Part shown: in pieces, positions 29,345-37,511 of the stretch
How positions within the stretch are numbered: position 1 is the first letter of the stretch
How the letters are laid out: each line of letters starts with the position of its first letter
Assembly (NCBI RefSeq): GCF_015278315.1
Contig: NZ_JADIJE010000018.1
Location: 1-48,136 of the forward strand
DNA: 48,136 nt
Origin: Microbacterium ureisolvens
Lineage (GTDB): Bacteria; Actinomycetota; Actinomycetes; Actinomycetales; Microbacteriaceae
Direction: 5' to 3'
Notes under the pieces: generated by a model
Told to the model about the DNA's origin: nothing
Databases searched by the model: none
The model's input: the letters and a program-made list of their open reading frames with translations, nothing else
Made by a program: the position numbers and the translations under genes

Positions 29345-31009
29345 ATGCCGACCGACGCGCCCTCCAACCTGCCCCCGGTACTCCGCCCCGACGCGCCGCC
29401 GACCCACGACCTCGCCGAGCTCGCGACCCGTTTCGCCGTCGACGTTCGCGGCGAGGTGGAGGGCGTCAGCCTCACCGGACTGACTCTCGCGACCGCCGAT
29501 CTGCGCCCCGGAGACGTCTTCGTCGCGGTGCAGGGCGTCAACCGCCACGGTGCCGAGTTCGCCGCGGCGGCCGCCGAGAAGGGCGCCGTCGCGGTGGTGA
29601 CGGATGCCGCCGGAGCCGACGCCGCAGCCGCCGGCGGGCTCCCGGTGATCCTCGTCGAGAACCCGCGCGCGCTGCTCGGGGAACTGTCTGCGTGGGTGTA
29701 CAGCACCGGCCGCGACGACGACCTGCCGACCCTGTTCGGCACGACCGGCACCAACGGCAAGACGAGCGTGTCGCACCTGCTCGAGGGCATCCTCTCCCAG
29801 CTCGGCGTGACGACCGGACTGTCGTCGACCGCCGAACGCCACATCGCCGGTCAGGTCGTCGTGTCGCGGCTGACCACCCCCGAGGCGTACGAGATGCACG
29901 CACTCCTCGCGCTCATGCGCGAGCAGGGCGTCGAAGCCGTCGCCGTCGAGGTCAGCGCCCAGGCCTTGAGCCGCCGTCGCGTCGACGGCATCGTGTTCGA
30001 CGTCGCCGGGTTCACCAATCTCACCCACGACCACCTCGACGACTACGCCGACATGCGGGAGTACTTCGAGGCCAAGCTGCCGCTGTTCCGCCCCGACCGA
30101 TCGCGTCGCGCCGTGGTGTGCGTCGATTCAGCGCCCGGCGCCGAGGTCGTCGCGCGCAGCGAAGTGCCGACCGTCACGGTGGGCACGCCGGTGCTCGCGT
30201 CGGATCCGGATGCCGCGGCCGCCGCGGACTGGGTCGTCGAGATCCTCGACGAGCGACAGGTCGGCACCGAGTTCCGCCTCACCGCGCGCGACGGGCGCAG
30301 CCTGACGACGCTCGTCCCGGTGATCGGCCGGCACATGGCCGCCAACGCAGGACTCGCGATCGTGATGATCCTCGAGGGCGGCTACGCGTGGGAGCGGCTC
30401 GTGGCGGCCCTGGACGGCGGCCGCATCGAGGCCTACCTCCCTGGCCGCACCGAACTGGTCTCCGGCGAGACCGGCCCGGCGGTCTACGTCGACTTCGGCC
30501 ACTCCCCCGACGCGTTCGAGAAGACGCTCGCCGCCGTGCGCCGCGTGACGCCCGGCAAGGTCGTGATGCTGTTCGGCGCGGACGGCGACCGCGATGCGAC
30601 CAAGCGGCACGACATGGGCCGCACCGGCGTCGAGGGCAGCGACATCCTCGTCATCACCGACCATCACCCGCGTCACGAGGACCCTGACTCCATCCGAGCC
30701 ACGCTCATCGAGGGCGCGCGCCGCGCGCAGCCCGAGGCCGAGATCCACGAGTACTCGCCGCCCGAGCGCGCCATCATCGAGGCGGTCGCTCTCGTCGGCG
30801 ACGGCGACGCGATCCTCTGGGCGGGGCCCGGGCACCAGGACTACCGCGACATCCGCGGCGTCCGCACGCCGTACTCGGCGCGCGAGCTCGCCCGGCGCGC
30901 CCTCCGCGAGGCCGGCTGGTCCGTGCCCGAGCCGCACTGGCCGGTGCCGTACCCGGAGGACCGGACCCCGGCATCCGACCCCCTGCGCCCGGTCCATCCC
31001 GAGGCCTGA
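29345..31009 (+). CDS. Divergent Mur ligase family protein (MurE-like)
   Basis: A 554-residue ATP-dependent amide ligase with all three Mur domains: substrate domain (about 1-125), ATP domain with LFGTTGTNGKTSVSHLLEG (near 131) and VEVSAQALSRRRVDGIVFD (near 203), and C-terminal domain. MurE adds the third amino acid to UDP-MurNAc-dipeptide. Key motifs are altered: DNPR, which positions the incoming diamino acid, reads HHPR (ITDHHPRHEDP near 440); EVSSHAL reads EVSAQAL; DYAHTPDALE reads DFGHSPDAFE. It is not in a division/cell-wall cluster. It may be a paralogue with a changed substrate; calling it murE outright would be unsafe. Start lacks a clear ribosome binding site or -10 box. Confidence 0.85.
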   Translation: MPTDAPSNLPPVLRPDAPPTHDLAELATRFAVDVRGEVEGVSLTGLTLATADLRPGDVFVAVQGVNRHGAEFAAAAAEKGAVAVVTDAAGADAAAAGGLPVILVENPRALLGELSAWVYSTGRDDDLPTLFGTTGTNGKTSVSHLLEGILSQLGVTTGLSSTAERHIAGQVVVSRLTTPEAYEMHALLALMREQGVEAVAVEVSAQALSRRRVDGIVFDVAGFTNLTHDHLDDYADMREYFEAKLPLFRPDRSRRAVVCVDSAPGAEVVARSEVPTVTVGTPVLASDPDAAAAADWVVEILDERQVGTEFRLTARDGRSLTTLVPVIGRHMAANAGLAIVMILEGGYAWERLVAALDGGRIEAYLPGRTELVSGETGPAVYVDFGHSPDAFEKTLAAVRRVTPGKVVMLFGADGDRDATKRHDMGRTGVEGSDILVITDHHPRHEDPDSIRATLIEGARRAQPEAEIHEYSPPERAIIEAVALVGDGDAILWAGPGHQDYRDIRGVRTPYSARELARRALREAGWSVPEPHWPVPYPEDRTPASDPLRPVHPEA

Positions 31010-31059
31010 GCCGCGCCACTCCCCGCCGGTCGAGCCCCGTCGGGCGCCCGGTCGGATCG

Positions 31060-31075
31060 GTCCTCGAATGAGGAC
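31060..31075. repeat. Imperfect palindrome related to the 22-bp palindrome
   Basis: GTCCTC-GAAT-GAGGAC. The right half GAATGAGGA (31066-31074) recurs at 31084-31092, 18 bases on, and resembles the right half of the palindrome at 31125-31146. Confidence 0.6.
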
Positions 31076-31124
31076 GGTTGCCGGAATGAGGAGGCGATCG
31101 GCAGTCGCGGTCCGCATCTCGGCC

Positions 31125-31146
31125 CTGGTCCTCAATTGAGGACCAG
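31125..31146. repeat. Perfect 22-bp palindrome between convergent murE-like and dxr genes
   Basis: The left half is CTGGTCCTCAA and the right half is its exact complement. As RNA it would form a 9-bp stem with an AAUU loop on either strand, so a bidirectional terminator is possible; the related sites nearby also fit a multi-site operator. Confidence 0.75.
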
Positions 31147-31180
31147 CGAGCCCGCAGGGTGACGAACGAGCGTCGACGGA

Positions 31181-32266
31181 TCAGGATGCCGCGGCGATGA
31201 CCTTGTCGGCGGTGCGGCGCGCCCAGTCCTCGGCATCCGCGAGCGCGGCCCGGGTGAGGGCGTCCGGAGCATCGTGCGCGTCGACCACGCGATCGATGAC
31301 GTCGATGATGCCGAGGAAGCTGAGCCGACCCTCGTGGAAGGCGTCCACCGCCTGCTCGTTCGCGGCGTTGAAGACCGCGGGGTAGGTGCCGCCGGCGCGG
31401 CCCACCTGCTTGGCCAGGCGCACGGCGGGGAAGGCCGCGTCGTCGAGCGGTTCGAAGGTCCACGAGGTCGCCGTGGTCCAGTCGAGCGGGCGCCCCACAC
31501 CGGCCACACGGCTCGGCCAGTCGAGGCCGAGGGAGATGGGCAGGCGCATGTCGGGCGGCGAGGCCTGCGCGATGGTCGAACCGTCGACGAATTCGACCAT
31601 CGAGTGCACGATCGACTGCGGGTGGACGACGACGTCGATCTCGGAGTACGGCACCCCGAAGAGCAGGTGCGCCTCGATGACCTCCAGTCCCTTGTTCACG
31701 AGGGTGGCGGAGTTCGTGGTGACGACGCGGCCCATGTCCCACGTGGGATGCGCGAGGGCTTCCGCGGGGGTGACGCTCTCCAGCGACGCGCGGGTGCGGC
31801 CCCGGAACGGTCCGCCGGAGGCTGTCAGAACGAGACGTCGCACCTCGGCGCGCTCCCCCGCCCGCAGCGCCTGCGCGATCGCGGAGTGCTCGGAGTCGAC
31901 CGGGACGATCTGGCCCGGGCGAGTCAGCGCGGTCACGAGATCGCCCCCGACGATCAGCGACTCCTTGTTGGCGAGCGCCAGAGTGCGGCCGGTCTCGAGG
32001 GCCGCCAGCGTCGGCCCCAGGCCGACCGAGCCGGTGATGCCGTTGAGCACGACATCCGCCTCGACGTCGCGGACCAGCTGCTCGGCCTCGACGGCTCCGA
32101 GTGCGGTGTGCTCGACGCCGAACTCGGTCGCCTGCGCGGCGAGAGTCTCACGGTCGGAGCCGGCGGCGAGGCCGACGACCTCGAACCGCCGCGGGTTGGC
32201 GCGGACGACGTCGAGTGCCTGCGTGCCGATGGAGCCGGTCGAGCCGAGGATGAGGACGCGGCGCAT
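31181..32266 (-). CDS. dxr: 1-deoxy-D-xylulose-5-phosphate reductoisomerase
   Basis: Dxr (IspC) makes 2-C-methyl-D-erythritol 4-phosphate with NADPH, the committed step of the MEP pathway. The 361-residue protein opens with the dinucleotide motif VLILGSTGSIGTQALDVV, has LALANKESLIVGGDLV near 98, the metal/substrate loop VDSEHSAIAQAL near 124 (VDSEHSA), LTASGGPFRG near 147 and the flexible HPTWDMGRVVTTNSATLVNK near 171. Length is standard. ATG 32266 lies six bases after TAGGCT. The same pathway's ispG is 12 kb away on the same strand. Confidence 0.96.
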   Translation of the reverse strand: MRRVLILGSTGSIGTQALDVVRANPRRFEVVGLAAGSDRETLAAQATEFGVEHTALGAVEAEQLVRDVEADVVLNGITGSVGLGPTLAALETGRTLALANKESLIVGGDLVTALTRPGQIVPVDSEHSAIAQALRAGERAEVRRLVLTASGGPFRGRTRASLESVTPAEALAHPTWDMGRVVTTNSATLVNKGLEVIEAHLLFGVPYSEIDVVVHPQSIVHSMVEFVDGSTIAQASPPDMRLPISLGLDWPSRVAGVGRPLDWTTATSWTFEPLDDAAFPAVRLAKQVGRAGGTYPAVFNAANEQAVDAFHEGRLSFLGIIDVIDRVVDAHDAPDALTRAALADAEDWARRTADKVIAAAS

Positions 32267-32272
32267 CCGGCC

Positions 32273-32278
32273 AGCCTA
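32273..32278 (-). promoter_or_regulatory. Leaderless-type -10 box (TAGGCT) of dxr
   Basis: TAGGCT, then GGCCGG, then ATG 32266. Confidence 0.6.
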
Positions 32279-32303
32279 TCGCCGGGCCGGATGCGGCCGC
32301 GTG

Positions 32304-33275
32304 CTACTGCTGGGCGGCTGCTCGCTGCGTGCCGAGCACGTCGACGACGAAGACGAGGGTCTCTCCGGTGAGGTCGGTCTCGTTGATCTCACCCTCGCCG
32401 TAGCCGAAGGCCGGCGGGATCACGACGAGCACCTGCGACCCGACCTTCTGGCCCTCGAGCGCCTGCTGGAAGCCCTCCACGACGGCGGTGGTCTGGAACG
32501 AGGACGGCTCGCCGCGGCTCCAGCTCGAGTCGAACTCCGAGCCGTCCGACCACTTCACGCCGAGGTACTGAAGGAAGACGGTGTCGCCGGACTCGACGGT
32601 CGTGCCCTCGCCGAGCTTGAGCTCGGCGATCTGCACCTCGGCCGGCGGGTCCGCGTCGGGGATCGTCACTGTCGGCTGACCGTTGTCGGCGAGCTCTACC
32701 TCCGGCATCCCGTCGACCGGGTCCTGCTCGGCGCCCGTGGCGACCGTCGGCAGCTGCTCGATCGACTGCGCGACGACGACCGCGTTGGTCGCGCCCTCGC
32801 CCAGAAGCGACCCCGGGATCGTGAAGCTCGTCGAGGAGCCCAGCGGCGTGCAGAGCACCGCACTGCCGAAGATGCCGCCGCCGTTGACGATGATGGGGAC
32901 CAGCCCGCTGTCGTCGGGCGACGTCGAAGCAGAGTCGAGCATGGTCTCGCCCGTGCTCGGATCGATCACCAGGTACTGGCCCGTGACGAGCTGCCCGATG
33001 GCGAGATCGTCGCCGTCGCCCTCGGTGGCGATCGTGCGCTGAAGGTCGGCGAACTCGAGATCGGCCGGGACCTCGGCGGTCAGCTCGGGCGCATCGCCCG
33101 AGACGACGATCGCGTCGGAGTCGGCGCCCGGCTTCGGGTCGAGCCCGCAGTCCGATCCCGCGGCCGAGGATGACGGCGTGGGGTCGGCGTCCGGCTGGGC
33201 CGACCCGGAGCACCCTGCGAGCAGGAGGGCCGACAGCGCGGCGACGGACAGGGCGGCGAGCGGGCGAATGCGCAC
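32304..33275 (-). CDS. FKBP-type peptidyl-prolyl cis-trans isomerase lipoprotein
   Basis: A 323-residue lipoprotein with a signal peptide ending in the lipobox LLAGC (Cys 22), so it is anchored outside the membrane. Residues about 75-185 look like a first, degenerate FKBP-like domain (QLVTGQYLVIDPSTGETMLDS). The C-terminal domain (about 205-318) is a complete FKBP: VFLQYLGVKWSDGSEFDSSW, VEGFQQALEGQKVGSQVLVV and IPPAFGYG. It would assist folding of secreted proteins. GTG 33275 has AGAGG nine bases upstream. It precedes dxr on the same strand with a 37-base gap that contains the dxr promoter. Confidence 0.92.
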   Translation of the reverse strand: MRIRPLAALSVAALSALLLAGCSGSAQPDADPTPSSSAAGSDCGLDPKPGADSDAIVVSGDAPELTAEVPADLEFADLQRTIATEGDGDDLAIGQLVTGQYLVIDPSTGETMLDSASTSPDDSGLVPIIVNGGGIFGSAVLCTPLGSSTSFTIPGSLLGEGATNAVVVAQSIEQLPTVATGAEQDPVDGMPEVELADNGQPTVTIPDADPPAEVQIAELKLGEGTTVESGDTVFLQYLGVKWSDGSEFDSSWSRGEPSSFQTTAVVEGFQQALEGQKVGSQVLVVIPPAFGYGEGEINETDLTGETLVFVVDVLGTQRAAAQQ

Positions 33276-33378
33276 GGGGAGAACCTCTGATCAGGTGAAG
33301 GGACACCCCATCATTTCGCATCTTTGCTCCGTTCACGCTGGGAAAGGGGCCATGCCGAGAGCGGAATGCGAACGGGAG

Positions 33379-33384
33379 TACCCT
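33379..33384 (+). promoter_or_regulatory. Leaderless-type -10 box (TACCCT) of the acyltransferase gene
   Basis: TACCCT, then CTACGG, then GTG 33391. Confidence 0.6.
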
Positions 33385-33390
33385 CTACGG

Positions 33391-34167
33391 GTGACTTCCG
33401 ACCTCGTTCCCGGCGCCGACGACACCGCGGACGAGACTCCACCCGACGCGCTCACGCCGCGGCGGATGGGCGCCACTTACGCCATCGGCCGCCTCCTGAT
33501 CACGCCCCTCGCCCGCCTGATCTACCGGCCGCACATCGAGGGAAAGTCCCACGTGCCCCGCACCGGGCCCGTCATCTTCGCGAGCAACCACCTGTCGTTC
33601 ATCGACTCCATCGCGATCCCCGTCGCCGCTCCCCGGCCGGTGCACTTCCTCGCCAAGGCCAGTTATTTCGAGGAGCCGGCCTCGCGCTGGTTCTTCACCG
33701 CCATCGGCGCGATCCCCGTGCACCGTGGGGCCGGACAGGCGGCGCTCGACGCCCTCGACCAGCAGCGCGAGCTGCTCGAGGCGGGCAGCGCTGTCGCGCT
33801 GTACCCGGAGGGCACGCGCTCGCTCGACGGCCGCCTCTACAAGGGCCGCACCGGAGTGGCCTTCCTCGCGCTGCAGACGGGGGCGCCGGTGGTTCCGGTC
33901 GGCCTCATCGGCACCGACAAGGTCATGCCCGTGGGCGCGAAGGCGCCGTCGCTCAAGCACCGCATCACGGTGAGGTTCGGCGAGCCGCTCGACCTCGCCC
34001 ACCACGGCCCGGCGTCTTCGGGCAAGGCGCGCCGCCTGGCGACCGACGAGATCATGTCGGCCATCCACGCCCTCTCGGGCCAGGAGCTCGCGAACGCCTA
34101 CAACGAGGTGCCCGCGCAGAACCCCATCGACCGCATCAAGCAGGTCCTCCCGCACGAGCGCCGCTGA
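33391..34167 (+). CDS. 1-acyl-sn-glycerol-3-phosphate acyltransferase family (PlsC-like)
   Basis: A 258-residue membrane-associated acyltransferase with block I NHLSFID (near 68; NHxxxxD catalytic pair), block II around FLAKASYFEEPASRWFF, block III ALYPEGTRSLDG near 135 (phosphate binding) and block IV VVPVGLIGTDKVMP. The likely reaction is acylation of lysophosphatidic acid in phospholipid synthesis, although actinobacteria carry several paralogues with varied acceptors. GTG 33391 follows TACCCT by six bases; upstream in-frame codons fall in the promoter. A hairpin begins right after the stop. Confidence 0.9.
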   Translation: MTSDLVPGADDTADETPPDALTPRRMGATYAIGRLLITPLARLIYRPHIEGKSHVPRTGPVIFASNHLSFIDSIAIPVAAPRPVHFLAKASYFEEPASRWFFTAIGAIPVHRGAGQAALDALDQQRELLEAGSAVALYPEGTRSLDGRLYKGRTGVAFLALQTGAPVVPVGLIGTDKVMPVGAKAPSLKHRITVRFGEPLDLAHHGPASSGKARRLATDEIMSAIHALSGQELANAYNEVPAQNPIDRIKQVLPHERR

Positions 34168-34186
34168 TCTCGCGGTTTTCGCGAGA
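34168..34186. terminator. Hairpin between convergent acyltransferase and OsmC genes
   Basis: TCTCGCG and CGCGAGA form a perfect 7-bp stem with loop GTTTT, beginning on the base after the stop codon. A 10-bp palindrome GCGATATCGC (34226-34235) lies further on. Confidence 0.65.
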
Positions 34187-34259
34187 CTGCGTGCAGCGGA
34201 TCCGAACGCGGCCCCGTCCCCTTCTGCGATATCGCGGAGGGATGTCGGGCGTCAGACGC

Positions 34260-34736
34260 TCAGGCGCCTGCGACCATGATCGTCGGCTCGTGGCGGACCG
34301 GGAAGTTCACCGAGTTCGCGATGAAGCACCACTCGTGAGCCTGCGCGTGCGCGGCGGTCGCGGCATCCGTCATCGACGCGTCGGCGACCGTCACCCGCGG
34401 CCGGAGGACGACATCGCGGAAGGCGCCGCCGCCTCGCCCGTCCTCGACCATGAGCCCGGATGCCTCGTCTTCGTAGCCGACGACCACGACACCCGCCTGC
34501 ACGCACGCGTGGAGGTAGGACAGCAGGTGGCATTCGCTCAGCGCGGCGAGCAGCATGTCTTCGGGATTCCACCGCGACGGGTCGCCGCGGAACGGCTTGT
34601 CGGACGAAGCCAGCAGCGCCGGCTTGCCGTCGATCTCGATGGTCGCGGCGCGGTCATAGTCCCGGTAGCCGGAGGTGCCGGTGCCTCGGTCGCCTGTCCA
34701 CGTTGTCCGGACGGAGTATCGATGCTCGCCCCACAT
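34260..34736 (-). CDS. OsmC family protein (peroxiredoxin-like)
   Basis: A 158-residue OsmC/Ohr-fold protein. The two conserved cysteines of the family appear as LLAALSECHLLSYLH (near 70) and AHEWCFIANSVNFPV (near 135), the pair used for thiol-dependent reduction of organic hydroperoxides; an extra Cys (LHACVQAG) follows the first. ATG 34736 lies seven bases after CAGACT, a relaxed -10; longer in-frame versions add only a basic stretch. It is divergent from the asparaginase gene with 53 bases between starts, so the two promoters nearly touch. Confidence 0.88.
   Translation of the reverse strand: MWGEHRYSVRTTWTGDRGTGTSGYRDYDRAATIEIDGKPALLASSDKPFRGDPSRWNPEDMLLAALSECHLLSYLHACVQAGVVVVGYEDEASGLMVEDGRGGGAFRDVVLRPRVTVADASMTDAATAAHAQAHEWCFIANSVNFPVRHEPTIMVAGA
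34356..34369 (-). repeat. Coding copy of the 14-base motif CGGATGCCGCGACC
   Basis: Exact copy within the OsmC gene, read there as Asp-Ala-Ala-Thr. Confidence 0.6.
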
Positions 34737-34743
34737 GAAGCAC

Positions 34744-34749
34744 AGTCTG
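34744..34749 (-). promoter_or_regulatory. Relaxed leaderless-type -10 box (CAGACT) of the OsmC gene
   Basis: CAGACT, then 7 bases, then ATG 34736. Confidence 0.35.
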
Positions 34750-34777
34750 TCATGCGAGGCGGCGGCGTCCGCGGCGG

Positions 34778-34783
34778 TAGGCT
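34778..34783 (+). promoter_or_regulatory. Leaderless-type -10 box (TAGGCT) of the asparaginase gene
   Basis: TAGGCT, then GTCGGG, then GTG 34790. Confidence 0.6.
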
Positions 34784-34789
34784 GTCGGG

Positions 34790-35779
34790 GTGCCGCAGAC
34801 CTTCGCCGCAGCCGACGCCGTCGAGCTCGCCGTCGTCGAACGAAGCGGTTTCGTCGAGTCACGGCACGCCGGAATCGCCATCGTCCTGGCCGCCGACGGC
34901 ACGATCGCCGAGAAGTTCGGCGATCCCTCGGCGCTGATCCTCCCCCGCTCGAGCCTCAAGCCTCTGCAGGCCCTCGCGTGCCTGTCGGCGGGTGCCCCGC
35001 TCGAGGGCGAGCGTCTGGGGCTGGCCACCGCCAGCCACTCGGGGACGGACCGCCACGTCGCAGTCGTCCGCGAGATCCTGGCGCTCGCAGAGCTGGGCGA
35101 GGACGACCTCGGATGCCCCGCAGCGTGGCCGAGCGACACCGCGACGCGCGACGAGCTGGTGCGGGAGCTGGGTCAGCCTGCGCGCGTCCGCATGAACTGC
35201 TCGGGCAAGCACGCGACGATGCTCCTCACCAGCGTCGTCAACGGCTGGGATCCCACGGACTACCTCTCGCCGGAGCACCCGGTTCAGCTCCTCATCCGCG
35301 AGACCATCGAGCGCCTCATCGGCGAGAAGGTCGCCGCCACCGCGGTCGACGGCTGCGGCGCACCCGTCTACGCGATGACCCTGTTCGGCCTCGCCCGGGC
35401 GATCCATCGCATCGGCAACTCCTCTACCACGTCGCCGTTCGCGCTCCACCGCAGCGCCGGCACTCTGGTCGAGGCCGTGCGCGCGGCGCCGTGGACGATC
35501 GACGGTCCCGGGCGCGCCGACACCATCGCGATCGAGCGCCTCGGCGTCTTCGCCAAGGGCGGCGCCGAGGGCGTGATGGTGATGGTCGCGCCCGACGGCA
35601 CGACGGTTGCGCTCAAGATGCTCGACGGCAGCGGGCGTGCGGCCACCGCCGTCGCCCTCCGACTGCTCGAGCGCCACGCGGCGCTCGCGTCGGCGGACGT
35701 GGCCGACACCTTCTCGAAGCTTCCACTCGCCGTCAGTGGCGGCGGGCAGGATGTCGGGGCCATCCGCCCCGCTTTCTAG
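34790..35779 (+). CDS. Asparaginase, Rhizobium etli (class 3) type
   Basis: A 329-residue asparaginase of PF06089 type, which hydrolyses L-asparagine to aspartate and ammonia. Family motifs are ILPRSSLKPLQALA (near 49; Ser and Lys of the active site), ASHSGTDRH (near 81), RMNCSGKHATM (near 135) with the conserved Cys and Lys, and AVDGCGAPVYAM (near 185). It ends 56 bases before alanine dehydrogenase in the same direction, suggesting a joint role in releasing ammonia from amino acids. Leaderless-type start at GTG 34790. Confidence 0.9.
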   Translation: MPQTFAAADAVELAVVERSGFVESRHAGIAIVLAADGTIAEKFGDPSALILPRSSLKPLQALACLSAGAPLEGERLGLATASHSGTDRHVAVVREILALAELGEDDLGCPAAWPSDTATRDELVRELGQPARVRMNCSGKHATMLLTSVVNGWDPTDYLSPEHPVQLLIRETIERLIGEKVAATAVDGCGAPVYAMTLFGLARAIHRIGNSSTTSPFALHRSAGTLVEAVRAAPWTIDGPGRADTIAIERLGVFAKGGAEGVMVMVAPDGTTVALKMLDGSGRAATAVALRLLERHAALASADVADTFSKLPLAVSGGGQDVGAIRPAF

Positions 35780-35835
35780 AGGCGCTCCCACGAGGAGCCC
35801 GAGCGCTCCAACGGCGGAGCGGAAAGGATCACGCG

Positions 35836-36951
35836 ATGAGGATCAGCGTCCCCACCGAGGTCAAGAACAACGAGTATCGGGTCGCCCTCACCCCTGCGGG
35901 TGTGCATGATCTCGTGGCCGTGGGCCATGAGGTGTTCGTGCAGCGCGGCGCGGGCGAGGGATCGTCGATGCCGGATGCCGAGTACGAGGCCGCGGGCGCG
36001 GTGCTCCTCGACGACGCGGCCGAGGTCTGGGACCGTGCCGAGCTGCTGCTCAAGGTCAAGGAGCCGATCGCGAGCGAGTACAGCCACTTCCGCGACGACC
36101 TCGTGCTGTTCACCTACCTCCACCTCGCGGCCGACCGCCCGCTCACGGAGCGCCTTGTCGCGGACGGCGTGACCGCGATCGCCTACGAGACCGTGCAGCT
36201 TGCCGGCGGCGGGCTGCCGCTGCTGGCGCCGATGAGCGAGGTGGCCGGCCGGCTCGCGCCGATCGTCGGCGCCGCCACGCTCATGCGGTCGGCGGGCGGC
36301 CTCGGGCTGCTCATGTCGGGCGTGCCGGGTACCCGGCCGGCGACCGTGACCGTCATCGGCGGCGGGGTCGCCGGGGCCAACGCCGCGGTGATCGCGGTGG
36401 GCATGGGCGCCGACGTGACCGTCTTCGACACGAATGTCCAGCGCCTGCGCTACCTCGACGACCACTTCCAGGGGCGGGTGAAGACAGCGGCCTCCAATCC
36501 CCTCGACCTCGACCGCGCCGTGGCCGCGTCGGACCTCGTGATCGGGTCCGTCCTGATCCCGGGCGCCAAGGCGCCCAAGCTCGTCACCAACGACATGGTC
36601 TCGCGCATGCGTCCCGGGTCGGTGCTCGTCGACATCGCGGTCGATCAGGGCGGCTGCTTCGAGGACACCCACCCGACCACCCACGCCGACCCCACCTTCC
36701 CGGTGCACGGCAGCATCTTCTACTGCGTCGCGAACATGCCCGGCGCGGTGCCGAACACGTCGACCTCGGCGCTCACGAACGCCACGCTCCCCTACATCCG
36801 CCAGATCGCGCGTCGGGGCTGGAAGGAGGCGCTGCGGGCGGATGCCGCGCTCGCCGGCGGACTCAACACGGTCGGCGGCGCCGTCGTCAACGCGGGGGTG
36901 GCCTCAGCGCACGAGTTGGAGCTCACCCCGCTGGAGGCCGCGCTGGCCTGA
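35836..36951 (+). CDS. ald: Alanine dehydrogenase
   Basis: Interconverts L-alanine and pyruvate plus ammonia with NAD. The 371-residue protein has the family opening MRISVPTEVKNNEYRVALTP (Arg 15 binds substrate), LLLKVKEPIASEY with Lys near 74, FTYLHLAAD with His near 95, the NAD motif TVIGGGVAGANAA near 172 and DIAVDQGGCFEDTHPTTHAD near 268 (catalytic Asp). Length matches characterised enzymes. AAAGGA lies eight bases before ATG 35836. Probably co-transcribed with the upstream asparaginase gene. Confidence 0.96.
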   Translation: MRISVPTEVKNNEYRVALTPAGVHDLVAVGHEVFVQRGAGEGSSMPDAEYEAAGAVLLDDAAEVWDRAELLLKVKEPIASEYSHFRDDLVLFTYLHLAADRPLTERLVADGVTAIAYETVQLAGGGLPLLAPMSEVAGRLAPIVGAATLMRSAGGLGLLMSGVPGTRPATVTVIGGGVAGANAAVIAVGMGADVTVFDTNVQRLRYLDDHFQGRVKTAASNPLDLDRAVAASDLVIGSVLIPGAKAPKLVTNDMVSRMRPGSVLVDIAVDQGGCFEDTHPTTHADPTFPVHGSIFYCVANMPGAVPNTSTSALTNATLPYIRQIARRGWKEALRADAALAGGLNTVGGAVVNAGVASAHELELTPLEAALA

Positions 36952-37034
36952 GCAGGCCTGTCGTTCCGCGCCTACAGGCGCTGTTTGGGGCGGGGAACGC
37001 GCCCCGTGTCGGCGGGGCGGAGGAGACTCGGTCC

Positions 37035-37415
37035 ATGGCCGAGCCGCGCGAATGGACCGTTGAGGACCATCTGAGAGATGCCGACCCGGGCGCGGTGCGG
37101 CTGTGGCACCGCATCGACGAGCTCATCCTCTCGTTCGGGCCGGTGACCCGCTCGGTCGCGAAGACGACGATCACGTTCAAGGGCCCGCGCCGGGGATTCG
37201 CCGGCGCGCGGCCGTGGCGCACCGGCGTGCGGGGCTACTTCGACCTGATGCGCGAGCTGCCGCCCGATCCGAGGATCCTCAGCGCCTCCCCGTACGGCCG
37301 CAAGCTGTTCGTCCATCAATTCCGTCTGGCAGACGAGAGCGAGTTCGACGACGCCGTTGCGGGCTGGCTGCGCGAGGCCTACGACGTCGGCTGCGGAGCG
37401 CACCTCGGGCCGTGA
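37035..37415 (+). CDS. DUF5655 domain protein
   Basis: A 126-residue soluble protein starting MAEPREWTVEDHLRDADPG with the DUF5655 pattern: LWHRIDELILSFGPVTRSVA, KTTITFKGPRRGFAGARPW and FVHQFRLADESEFDDAVAGW. Some DUF5655 proteins occur next to or fused with restriction-type modules and may bind nucleic acid, but the function is unknown. AGGAG about ten bases upstream supports ATG 37035. It ends in one of the strongest terminators of the window. Confidence 0.85.
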   Translation: MAEPREWTVEDHLRDADPGAVRLWHRIDELILSFGPVTRSVAKTTITFKGPRRGFAGARPWRTGVRGYFDLMRELPPDPRILSASPYGRKLFVHQFRLADESEFDDAVAGWLREAYDVGCGAHLGP

Positions 37416-37449
37416 CGCCGACCGCGTGGGCGCCTTCGCCGTCTGAGGT

Positions 37450-37494
37450 GACCGCGACAGCCCCGGGCCCGTCCGGCCCGGGGCTGTCGCGGTC
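37450..37494. terminator. 20-bp perfect-stem bidirectional terminator
   Basis: Bases 37450-37469 and 37475-37494 are exact complements around the loop CGTCC, between the convergent DUF5655 and APC permease genes. The inner arm contains GACAGCCCC, shared with the terminator at 47987-48020. Confidence 0.92.
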
Positions 37495-37511
37495 GTGCGG
37501 GACCGTCCGCC

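Noticed and set aside
36970..37015. GGGGC/GCCCC hairpin after ald as a terminator
   Set aside because: A five-base GC stem with a nine-base loop and no T-run is not above background at this base composition.
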